Assembly (NCBI RefSeq): GCF_029193595.2
Contig: NZ_CP135054.1
Coordinates: 1-64,000, forward strand
Source: Providencia hangzhouensis
GTDB taxonomy: Bacteria > Pseudomonadota > Gammaproteobacteria > Enterobacterales > Enterobacteriaceae
Length of the DNA: 64,000 nt
Direction of reading: 5' to 3'
Positions 16,276 through 24,868 of this stretch are shown piece after piece. Each line of letters opens with the position of its first letter. The first letter of the stretch is position 1. A program made the position numbers and the translations under genes. The notes beneath the pieces are model-generated. The model saw nothing but the letters and a program-made list of their open reading frames with translations, searched no databases and had not been told where the DNA came from.

Positions 16276-19200
16276 TTAATCACCAAATTCACGGTCACGG
16301 GATTTTTCCATCACCATTTCACGCTCTTGTTGACGCAAAACGTCTCGTTGTTGTTGCTGATGTTCACGCTCAAGCTGAACGGCCTTTTCAATGACGCGCT
16401 CTTTCGCCTCCATTAAGTCATGTTCCCCTTTCAGCAAGCTATCACGCTCTTGCGCCATCACATGCCGCAGTTCGTCCTCACTCAGTTCTGGCACTTTAGG
16501 CTCGCTGTTTGCTTGCTGACGTAGGGCAGCTTCAGCCTCTTTTAAGGCTTTATCAATCGCCTGCTCCTCGGGGGTTTGCAGGTTTTTCGGGTCACTGTCC
16601 GCTTTATCGGTTTGCGCAGTATTTGGGTTGGAATAGGCGTTATCCACTTCCCCTTGCGTGATTTTCTCAATCATGGCCGTGTGTAAACGTTCATCAGGAT
16701 TGAGTTGCACCACCACACCCTGTTCAGGTTGCTGTGCCATCGTCTCAAAGGCGGATTCTAGACTGTTCACAATCACGGTTTGCCCGTTTTGACTGGGTTT
16801 CACAACAATAAATTGTGCCTGCTCGCTCCCCAGTAAACGCCCTTCAGCGCGAAGCCCCTGCAATTTATCCCCGTCGAGTTCAATGGCTTGTAATACCGTA
16901 CCTTGGGCTTTGCCGTGTTCATTAAAAGCAGGCCACGCGACATGCGGTTCGGGGTGCTTGGTGGACGGGTAAACAAATTTTCCTTCGTGTGACTCCCCCA
17001 ACCCCATTTGGCGGCTTAATGCGCGACCAATCGCCGTATCATTAAGGGGTTTCGCATGGTCAAACAATTGATTACCCACTTTAGCCGCGCGGTCTTGTTC
17101 AGCTAACAACACATCGTGGGCGGTCTTCCGGTTGCCGGGGTTCTCAATGGCTTTTGTCCATTTATCCAAGTCATCACTGTAAGTTTGGACATGTGCCTTA
17201 GTACGCGAAAGACTGACATACGCATCACGCAAGGTGGCGAGCATACGCCGCCCTGATTCGACACCGCCGAGGACAATCACATACAAACTGCTTGCCCCTT
17301 GCGCTTTGTATGCCGTGCCCGCATAGCCGTAATCCAGATGTTGGTCTGTCAATTCGCTATTCGGGTTAAGTACACGAGATTCATCGCCCTTAGTCAGGGT
17401 GATTTGCCCGTGTTCGCTGACCTCACTGACAGTCCAATCGCTGTTCATCACGCGCCCCCGCTCTTTGTCTGTGCGCGTAAAGTTAATTTTTTCCCCTGCG
17501 GCGATATGACGGGTTTCTTGGCGGTAAATACCAATATCCAGCAAGCTACTTTCAAAGGCCGAAAGTAAATGCCCTTTGCCGTGTTCATCAACCAGCGTCA
17601 CCACCCCGTCACTGACTCCCTCACGGGTCACTTCAATCCGATAGTACTGCTCTTGGATAAGCGCCACTTTACCGGCATGCTTTGCGAGCCCTGCAGTTGA
17701 TAACAAGGCCTCTGTGCGCGTACTCTCACGCACCAATATCGGGACGTCTTTCCCCCCTTGTAATTGCCCTTGCTCAACTAAGATTTGATGAATACCGCGA
17801 TTAAGTTCATCTTTATCACGGTTGGTTTGCACCACAATCAGTGTTTCTTTTTGCGCTTCAGCCGTTCGCCCGCGATAGTCATCGAGAATATGTGTGATGA
17901 CCTTGTCGCCTGAATTTATCACCGACTGTTCGGGTAATTCCGCCCCCGCACGACGAGGCACCACATCGGGCGTCACGCGATTCATTGTATCCATAGCCGT
18001 TTGAACTTGACCCGCGATGATGGCTTCAATGGCAGGACGAAGCTCGGGTCTTTGCCGCACGATTTCGTTCACAACCGCAGTCGTCAGCGCTGAACGGTCT
18101 TGTGCGAGGGCTAATGGGTCACCACTGTCCACCGACAATAACTGCGCCCTATCCCCTGAAATGGGCGCTCGCCCGCCACCGCGCCCAATCACGTCTAACA
18201 CCTCAGTCATGATTTTGTTACCGACCATCGAGCCTTCATCCACTAAAAACAGGGTGTTTTTAAAATCCAGTACCTCCCCTTGCTGTTGGCGTTGGTTGGC
18301 ATCCATCAAAAAGGCATGCAAAGTTTGTGATTTCACCCCCACTGCCGCCATTTCCCCTACGGCTCTGTGCGTAGGTGCAAGGCCTATCACTTCCGGTCGC
18401 TGCGCCGCAGGGAGTGTGTCCAGAGCCTTAAGAACGGCTTTCAGCTGGGTCGTTTTCCCCACCCCGGCATAGCCTTGTATACCAACAAATTGGTCACGCG
18501 TGGTTAAAATCAATGTGGTCGCTGCCTTTTGCCCCTCCGTTAATCCCGCCAATACGGCATCGGGAACAGACTCCATCAGTGGGGTTTGCGTCCCTTTACC
18601 GGCTAAAATGGTGGTCAGGATTTGCTTTTCCATCTCCCAGGTACTCGCCGTCACGTAATGTTGTTGAGCGGCACCTTTGCCACTGGTCACGGGAATGATG
18701 GCTTTTTGGGCGACTAAGCGGTCAAAGGCTTTCCCCAGCGATTGACTGTCGAGCAAGTTGTGTAATGGTAACGCTTTGGCAATTGCATCGATGCGCGAGA
18801 AAAAAACCTGACTCTCTTGTGCTAACGCCATGCCTTGTTGCAAGGCTTTTTCGGGCTTAGACAATAACGCTTCCGTGGCTTTATCGGCCGCTTGCTCAAT
18901 CGCTTTCGCATCCGTCCCCTCAACCCCCGCTAACTGTCGCGCTTGCTGATAGACTGGCGAACGCGATAAACGACGCTCAGTTTCCATCTTATCCAGTGGC
19001 GTATACACGGTAATATGTTCACCACTGCGTGCAGCGGTATTCAGTAAGGTCGGCTGCGTATCCCGCGCAGACGCGACCAATAACACCGTACCCGTATCGT
19101 TAGCCTGTTGCCCTGGTGCGGTAACATAACCATAATCGGCTTTGACACCGTCCCGCACATCAATACGGTGCGTTTTTCCGTTGAAATTAACCATAATGGC

Positions 19201-21402
19201 GTTTGGCATAAATCCCGATACCGTGACCCTGTCACGTGCAGAGAGCTTATTTTGCTTCGCCAGTATGGTTAACTGTTCACCTTGGGCAATTTCCATCGTT
19301 TGATGCTGATAGGCACTCCACTGGCCATCAAATTGCTGCGGTTTCATCACCTGTTTTTGCCCTTGACTATCAAGCAAGGTGACCGACCTAGTTTCCGGCG
19401 TCACACGATCAATGGTGTAGCGTTCAACTTCTTTTTTATCCGCGTTCCAACGCTCCATCACCATGCCTTCACGGTAACTGTCGATTTGCTTGCGCGAATG
19501 GCTGTCGAGCCACACGGGTTTGAGCTGTGTCACTGTCACCGTTTTTTCACTGAGCATTCCGCGCTCGGTGAGCGTTTGGCGAATGGTATCGGTCACGATT
19601 TTTTGCTCCCGAACGCCACTGACCTGCGCAACCACGGGTTTCATGTCGCTGTGCAGCTGTGCATAGTCCGCCGCCAGTGCCGCATAACGATGATTTTTAT
19701 CGGGTATATGCGCGGTTTTCACCGTCAAGACAGATGAAGCCTCGCCTTGAAAACGCGGCACTCCCGCATCTTGTAAGGTGGCCAACACGTTTCCCGTGCC
19801 TTTACGTCCACCACTGTCCATCATGAGCACCTGCACATTGGCAGATTGCGCACTTTCCAGTAGGGATAAGGCCGATTTCAAGGACAGTTTTTCGGCATTG
19901 GCAACCACCAAGGTACTGTTGGGTTTAAGCGGTTGACCGTCACCCAGCGTCATTTTCGGTACAGTGGCAAAGCGATTATCATTGGTAAAGGCTTTACCGC
20001 TGGTCGCATCGAGGGTCATCACCGCCACGTCACGTCCTTGTGACTGCGCCATCGTGACACCGTCTAATACCCCATCCCGCTGTGCTTTACCCAGTCCTTG
20101 ACTGGCCACAATCGCAATATTGGGTAAGGTGTCCGCGACTTTCTCCATTACGGGGCTGAAGGTTTCTGTCCGCGCCTGAAAACTGACGGTGCGATTATGT
20201 TGCTTCATGTCAGTAGCAATTTGTTGCAGCTTCAGCTCGTCCATTAAATGAATCGAGGAGGTAAACAGCCCTTTTTTCTCATCCAGTGGGATAAGTTGAC
20301 GCTGTTCAATCGCCACATCAATCGCTTCACGTACCTGTGCTATCATGCCCGCACGAGCTTCCAATCCCCCAAGCGTTTTAGCCAATACTTGGCTGTAGGT
20401 CATACTAAGCTGCTTATCACTGAGTAACGCTATCGCATCGGTGACAGCGCGGGTGATATCGGCCTGTATCTCTCGAGAGGTATCCCCCAACTCGCCTTTG
20501 GCAAGGCGCTGCTCCGCTTCGGCATAAAATGCTTTACGTTCTTCAGAGCCAAAACCATTTTTCTCCAAACGGTCAAACCAGTCGGTTAACAACTCACTTT
20601 TTTCAGGGGTTGTTTTCGCCTGACGAGTATCGAGGGCGGCCACATCACGGGATTTGAGTGAAGCTTCATGCCCCACCGCATCCATGATTTGGTAATGGCG
20701 CTGAGAAAAAGGCACAACGGGCACACCCACGATTTCCCATAACCCATTTTTTCCCGTTTCATGGGTTTGCATGCCAAAGCTTTCCACTCGCTCACGTAAA
20801 GCATGGCGGTAGATTTGGCCAAGTGATACTTGCAATGCATAAACGGCCTCGCTGAAGCCGCTTTTTTGTTGTGTATCACTGGATAACGTGCGCCACTCGC
20901 CATTATGCTCGGTCATGTTCATCACCAGTGCGTGCGTGTGCAGTTGTGGGTCATGCTCCCGAGACGTATCATGGTTAAATGCCGCGACAACCAGATTTTT
21001 GGTCATTTCTAATGAGGTTTTGCCGTCAACCATTAAACGCGTTGAGGCCAGGCTCTCGACCTCTTTCAGGGCGACCTCGACCGCATAATTATGTGCGTCA
21101 ATCATCCGCTTATCACCCAGCACAATACCGAGCACGGACACACTTTTCGGGGCTGAAAAGGTTAAATCTTGCCCTTCACGGTGGACGTTTTTACCATTTT
21201 CCATGCGCTCTAGACTTTGGCCATTGGGTAAGCGCCCCTCAAGGATCTCACCTAATTGGTCTTTAGTGACTTCGCCTTCTAATCCCAGGGATTTAGCACC
21301 TTCGCCCATCCAGCGGGCTTCAAGGTTGCCGAGGAAATAATAATTGTCTTCATGGGTATAATAATTTGCCGCATTATTGGCAATCGGTGCAACCGTCAGC
21401 AT
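16276..21402 (-). CDS. traI: TraI relaxase/helicase
   Basis: A 1708-residue F-type TraI that nicks oriT, stays on the 5' end and unwinds the plasmid. The N-terminal relaxase has the paired tyrosines (Tyr14/15 and Tyr21/22) and the metal site His144, His155, His157 (HDTSREHDPQLHTH). An inactive RecD-like vestigial domain follows. The active helicase has Walker A GYAGVGKTTQ and motif II FLVDEGSMV. The C-terminal tail is rich in charged coiled segments. The ATG at 21402 overlaps the traD stop by one base (TGATG). Length and sequence follow F TraI (1756 aa). Confidence 0.97.
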   Translation of the reverse strand: MLTVAPIANNAANYYTHEDNYYFLGNLEARWMGEGAKSLGLEGEVTKDQLGEILEGRLPNGQSLERMENGKNVHREGQDLTFSAPKSVSVLGIVLGDKRMIDAHNYAVEVALKEVESLASTRLMVDGKTSLEMTKNLVVAAFNHDTSREHDPQLHTHALVMNMTEHNGEWRTLSSDTQQKSGFSEAVYALQVSLGQIYRHALRERVESFGMQTHETGKNGLWEIVGVPVVPFSQRHYQIMDAVGHEASLKSRDVAALDTRQAKTTPEKSELLTDWFDRLEKNGFGSEERKAFYAEAEQRLAKGELGDTSREIQADITRAVTDAIALLSDKQLSMTYSQVLAKTLGGLEARAGMIAQVREAIDVAIEQRQLIPLDEKKGLFTSSIHLMDELKLQQIATDMKQHNRTVSFQARTETFSPVMEKVADTLPNIAIVASQGLGKAQRDGVLDGVTMAQSQGRDVAVMTLDATSGKAFTNDNRFATVPKMTLGDGQPLKPNSTLVVANAEKLSLKSALSLLESAQSANVQVLMMDSGGRKGTGNVLATLQDAGVPRFQGEASSVLTVKTAHIPDKNHRYAALAADYAQLHSDMKPVVAQVSGVREQKIVTDTIRQTLTERGMLSEKTVTVTQLKPVWLDSHSRKQIDSYREGMVMERWNADKKEVERYTIDRVTPETRSVTLLDSQGQKQVMKPQQFDGQWSAYQHQTMEIAQGEQLTILAKQNKLSARDRVTVSGFMPNAIMVNFNGKTHRIDVRDGVKADYGYVTAPGQQANDTGTVLLVASARDTQPTLLNTAARSGEHITVYTPLDKMETERRLSRSPVYQQARQLAGVEGTDAKAIEQAADKATEALLSKPEKALQQGMALAQESQVFFSRIDAIAKALPLHNLLDSQSLGKAFDRLVAQKAIIPVTSGKGAAQQHYVTASTWEMEKQILTTILAGKGTQTPLMESVPDAVLAGLTEGQKAATTLILTTRDQFVGIQGYAGVGKTTQLKAVLKALDTLPAAQRPEVIGLAPTHRAVGEMAAVGVKSQTLHAFLMDANQRQQQGEVLDFKNTLFLVDEGSMVGNKIMTEVLDVIGRGGGRAPISGDRAQLLSVDSGDPLALAQDRSALTTAVVNEIVRQRPELRPAIEAIIAGQVQTAMDTMNRVTPDVVPRRAGAELPEQSVINSGDKVITHILDDYRGRTAEAQKETLIVVQTNRDKDELNRGIHQILVEQGQLQGGKDVPILVRESTRTEALLSTAGLAKHAGKVALIQEQYYRIEVTREGVSDGVVTLVDEHGKGHLLSAFESSLLDIGIYRQETRHIAAGEKINFTRTDKERGRVMNSDWTVSEVSEHGQITLTKGDESRVLNPNSELTDQHLDYGYAGTAYKAQGASSLYVIVLGGVESGRRMLATLRDAYVSLSRTKAHVQTYSDDLDKWTKAIENPGNRKTAHDVLLAEQDRAAKVGNQLFDHAKPLNDTAIGRALSRQMGLGESHEGKFVYPSTKHPEPHVAWPAFNEHGKAQGTVLQAIELDGDKLQGLRAEGRLLGSEQAQFIVVKPSQNGQTVIVNSLESAFETMAQQPEQGVVVQLNPDERLHTAMIEKITQGEVDNAYSNPNTAQTDKADSDPKNLQTPEEQAIDKALKEAEAALRQQANSEPKVPELSEDELRHVMAQERDSLLKGEHDLMEAKERVIEKAVQLEREHQQQQRDVLRQQEREMVMEKSRDREFGD

Positions 21403-23621
21403 CACCATTTCTCCCAATTAGGATCATCATGTTCAAACTCTTGTGAAGAACTCGAATGATTTGCATGAGGATCACCCAAAATTTCCTTTTCTTCCTGCCG
21501 CATCCGGGTATAGCTGTCATACAGGTCTTGTGGGTTTTCTTCGTGCCCTGTGGTCGCCCCCAACACTTCCCCCGTATCGGTGTTGACGCGCAAATTATCA
21601 ACAACCACTTCTCGCCCCCCTTGGCTTTCCGTTAGGTTTTCGGATGATGCGGTTCCCGTTGCTATCTGACTGTTTTTGGGCGTCGTTGAATTCGGTGTTG
21701 GTTGAACGATAGGTTGAGGTTGAGCAACGTCTGTAACGGTATTATTAGGTGTGGTCTCAACAGGCAATTCAATCGGATGACCGCTTATCAAGCTATCAAT
21801 GACCTGATTGACACCGTCAGGGATAGCGCCCATTTTTAATCGCTCGTTAATTTCAGCTTCAATCTCTTGGTCTAAGCTGTCATTAATCGCACGAGCCGTG
21901 AATTCGGCCGCAACGGGTTTGATTTTTTCGTAGCGCATTGCATGTTTAACAACAGGATATTGGCCTGGTAATGTGATATAACACGTCAAATCGGGTAGCG
22001 ATTGCACATCGGAGTAGTTAACTAAGTCACTGTCTTCTTGCTGTTTATTAAACGAAACCCCATCGCGTACCGTCTCTTTACCGTAACTGTATTGCTCACT
22101 GAACCGTTTGATCCGTTCTTGCCCGAGCTGGTCACGTACCCACTTCGCCACATTTTCATCCGGTGAACGAAAGAAAAAACGGGTATTGAGTAAATCCATC
22201 ATCGCATCGGCATAATCTCGGCCGTAGGTATAGTCCAGCTGCGGTTTATTTTGAAAACCAAGCGTGAAACATCCGCCAAACTTACGGGCTTCAGACAATA
22301 CTTGCGGTAATTCAGGGAGTTTATGCAGTGAGGCTAATTCATCGTATATAAACCACACACGACGCTCCGGATTTTCCCCCATCTCCAGCAAACAGTTGGC
22401 GGCCTGTGCTAACCACATGGAAATTAACGGTTTTAAGGATTCATGTTGACGGGCATTACTGGTGATCCACAACCAGCCGTGACGCGCCTTTTTCTCATTG
22501 ACGGTTTTCATCCATTCACGGATCGCAAATGGCTCTTTACCGTTGCGCTCAATCCCTTGCAGGTAGCGTAATGCTTTGACGTAGTTAGTCAGAACACCAC
22601 GGATTGAAATCGCGGTTTTTTCAACTTTCTCTTCCATCAAGTTGCTAGCTTCCGTCCCCGCCACATACGCGCGTAACGTTTTGAGGTCAATGGCCAATAA
22701 AGTCCGCAATAACTTGTTATAACTGCGTTTATCATCAGAGCCGAGTTTAGCCGACACGGCGGTAAAGATAGTGCGCGCCGAGCCTGTCCAAAACGGGTCT
22801 TCTGACGTACTTTGGGGAATAAGCGTATTCGCCATGCTGTCAAAATCGGGTGTTGTGAGACACTCTCGCCACAAATCCCAATTTTCACAACGTTCATCTA
22901 ATGGATTGAGTAATTTATCGATGTTTTCGTTATAGTGCTTTTTGACCAAAGAACAGCCCTTATCGAACACAATCACCATATCGCCCCGCTGCCGTAATTG
23001 AATAAGCAGCTTATTCATCGCATTGGATTTTCCTGACCCTGGTGTACCGTGCATCAACATGTTTTGCACTTCACTGTTGAGTTTTAACGGGAGCCCATCA
23101 AAGGTAATCGGGGAGGCTTCCCTGCGAGCATGAAGCATATTACGGACAAGCTTAATATCTTCAGTTAATGTCCGTCCTCCAATCACATCGTCTTTGGCTT
23201 GACGCTGACCTAAACGGTGCAAAAAACGGTAAATAACAAAGGCGAGAATGCCGACAAACACGGAGGCCCACACAAAAGAGAGCCAGAGTTCTTGCAGAAA
23301 GATATCGCCTGCATACATCATGTAGGGATCTTTTAAAATATTGGCCGACGTAAATCGAAAGAGTTGGCCATCAAAATGCACATCATAAAGTGGCGGAACT
23401 CGATATAAGGCTTTCTCGCCCGCCGACGTGAAATAAAGCCACCAATACAGACCGCCATTTTTAATTTCTTGTAGAGGGACTTTTAAATAAAAAATTAAGG
23501 GTAATAGAATTAAATAAAAATTAACGAGCCAAAACGAAATCCGCTTATTTACCTGCATGAACATGCCGAGCATATAGCTAAAGACTTGTCCACCCTGCGT
23601 AATATGCTTGGTTGAACTCAT
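21402..23621 (-). CDS. traD: TraD coupling protein
   Basis: A 739-residue type IV coupling ATPase that brings the relaxosome to the secretion channel. Two N-terminal transmembrane helices are followed by an ATPase domain with Walker A GTPGSGKSN (near residue 195) and Walker B VWFIYDELASLHKLPEL. A low-complexity acidic tail ends EHDDPNWEKW; in F TraD the C-terminus binds TraM. It precedes traI with translational overlap, as in F. Length is close to F TraD. Confidence 0.96.
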   Translation of the reverse strand: MSSTKHITQGGQVFSYMLGMFMQVNKRISFWLVNFYLILLPLIFYLKVPLQEIKNGGLYWWLYFTSAGEKALYRVPPLYDVHFDGQLFRFTSANILKDPYMMYAGDIFLQELWLSFVWASVFVGILAFVIYRFLHRLGQRQAKDDVIGGRTLTEDIKLVRNMLHARREASPITFDGLPLKLNSEVQNMLMHGTPGSGKSNAMNKLLIQLRQRGDMVIVFDKGCSLVKKHYNENIDKLLNPLDERCENWDLWRECLTTPDFDSMANTLIPQSTSEDPFWTGSARTIFTAVSAKLGSDDKRSYNKLLRTLLAIDLKTLRAYVAGTEASNLMEEKVEKTAISIRGVLTNYVKALRYLQGIERNGKEPFAIREWMKTVNEKKARHGWLWITSNARQHESLKPLISMWLAQAANCLLEMGENPERRVWFIYDELASLHKLPELPQVLSEARKFGGCFTLGFQNKPQLDYTYGRDYADAMMDLLNTRFFFRSPDENVAKWVRDQLGQERIKRFSEQYSYGKETVRDGVSFNKQQEDSDLVNYSDVQSLPDLTCYITLPGQYPVVKHAMRYEKIKPVAAEFTARAINDSLDQEIEAEINERLKMGAIPDGVNQVIDSLISGHPIELPVETTPNNTVTDVAQPQPIVQPTPNSTTPKNSQIATGTASSENLTESQGGREVVVDNLRVNTDTGEVLGATTGHEENPQDLYDSYTRMRQEEKEILGDPHANHSSSSQEFEHDDPNWEKW

Positions 23622-23684
23622 GATAAGATCACTCCTTCGAAATAACGAATAGCGAATAAATTATAAGAGATAAATAATTCGATT

Positions 23685-24077
23685 TTATTGCATTAATATA
23701 TCATTGACTGACTGTTTAGATTTAAGCGCACAAAATGTGATACCTTGCTCTCGACTCAAATTGTTCGTTTTAATATATACAGGAATGTCAGCTATTATCT
23801 TTTTTGAACTCATCTTCTCGAGTTCATTAAGAATGAACTCTAAATCAGGTGAGAGCACATGAAGGTAATTCAAATATTGATTCACATTTTCTTGATTTGA
23901 TTGATTAGGATACTGATAGCCAACAACGTATTGGCTGCAACTGATAATGACATCCCGTTGCGTATGATAATTTAGCATCTCTTTATTGAGTTTATTTATT
24001 TCATGAGAATAGGAAAATTGACTCAAAAATAATAAAGACAAGGTAATACCCACTTTATTCAGTGTTGATTTATTCAT
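23685..24077 (-). CDS. Small secreted protein of unknown function in the traT position
   Basis: A 130-residue protein with a signal peptide (hydrophobic residues 8-20, likely cleavage after SYS). The mature part has two cysteines and no lipobox. It lies just upstream of traD, where F carries the surface-exclusion lipoprotein gene traT, but it shares neither the size (about 244 aa) nor the lipoprotein signal of TraT. The DNA is very AT-rich. I do not recognise the family; a role in surface exclusion is only a positional guess. Confidence 0.6.
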   Translation of the reverse strand: MNKSTLNKVGITLSLLFLSQFSYSHEINKLNKEMLNYHTQRDVIISCSQYVVGYQYPNQSNQENVNQYLNYLHVLSPDLEFILNELEKMSSKKIIADIPVYIKTNNLSREQGITFCALKSKQSVNDILMQ

Positions 24078-24134
24078 AATAACCTCAATTTAATAGTCGA
24101 TATAAAAGTAGGAAGGGATAATTTAAAAACGTGA

Positions 24135-24341
24135 TTATCTTAGGCGAGAACACTCTTGGTGCTTGATACAATTAACACAATGCTGCACACCAGGTAATGC
24201 AAGTCGGCGTGCCAGCGGAATACTCTCACCGCACTCGATACAAACTTTTGCACTTTGACCTTGATATTTAGCACGTTGACTCAACCTTAAAGACAGCAAA
24301 AACTCGCTCTCAGCTTGAGAGACATCAATTTCATCCGCCAT
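24135..24341 (-). CDS. traR: TraR, DksA-like RNA polymerase regulator
   Basis: A 68-residue protein of the DksA/TraR family. The C4 zinc finger is CIECG...CVNC, and the conserved GESIPLARRLALPGV core matches F TraR (73 aa). TraR enters the RNA polymerase secondary channel and mimics DksA with ppGpp. In F the gene lies between traV and traC; here it has moved to the interval between the traS-like gene and traD. Confidence 0.88.
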   Translation of the reverse strand: MADEIDVSQAESEFLLSLRLSQRAKYQGQSAKVCIECGESIPLARRLALPGVQHCVNCIKHQECSRLR

Positions 24342-24363
24342 TAGAAACCTCTAGAAACGAGAG

Positions 24364-24405
24364 GGTCTATTCCCCTGAAAAATTTATTATTTAGGGGAAT
24401 AGACC
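24364..24405. repeat. 13-bp perfect inverted repeat between traR and the traS-like gene
   Basis: GGTCTATTCCCCT and AGGGGAATAGACC flank a 16-nt loop. There is no run of T after it, so it is not a standard terminator. It may be a processing or pausing signal in the tra transcript. Confidence 0.6.
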
Positions 24406-24430
24406 GTTAACAAACGAAGTGCGTTAGGGT

Positions 24431-24856
24431 TTAATTAGATTTTTGATTACTAAAGATTTCACTCATAAGCTCTTTCACTTTTTGTGAGTCTAAATTAGAT
24501 TTGAAATTAATTAATATCGCACCTATAAAATATACACAATCAACTTGTGCAAGAACAAAAAGAAGTGTATTTAACTTTGTGAATAACCTATCCATTAACA
24601 AGTCAATTACTGGAGCTATAAATATAATAATACTTAAAAAAACTTGAACATATGCCTTTTCCTTCATTTTTGAAGTTGGAACTATTTTAAATGACACATA
24701 ACTCCAAAAAATAGCCACGCCAAAAAAGAATGAATTAAAAATAAACGCATATCTTTCAAAATTAATAACTTTGTATTCAGCATTGAATGCTAAATATAAG
24801 CACAATAGCAGCAATCCTATATTTTTAATGAAAATTATTTTTTTGTATTTATTCAT
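24431..24856 (-). CDS. Multi-helix membrane protein, candidate entry-exclusion protein (TraS position)
   Basis: A 141-residue, very hydrophobic protein with about four transmembrane segments, encoded 12 bp after traG. F TraS is an inner-membrane protein of about 150 residues in exactly this place, and it blocks entry from cells carrying the same TraG. TraS proteins diverge strongly between plasmids, so lack of visible sequence similarity is expected. The call rests on position, size and topology. Confidence 0.6.
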   Translation of the reverse strand: MNKYKKIIFIKNIGLLLLCLYLAFNAEYKVINFERYAFIFNSFFFGVAIFWSYVSFKIVPTSKMKEKAYVQVFLSIIIFIAPVIDLLMDRLFTKLNTLLFVLAQVDCVYFIGAILINFKSNLDSQKVKELMSEIFSNQKSN

Positions 24857-24868
24857 AAATGTTCCCTT

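Noticed and set aside
19282..19737. 151-codon plus-strand frame inside traI
   Set aside because: Antisense to well-conserved traI coding sequence.
23685..24077. TraT
   Set aside because: Half the size, no lipobox and no visible similarity.
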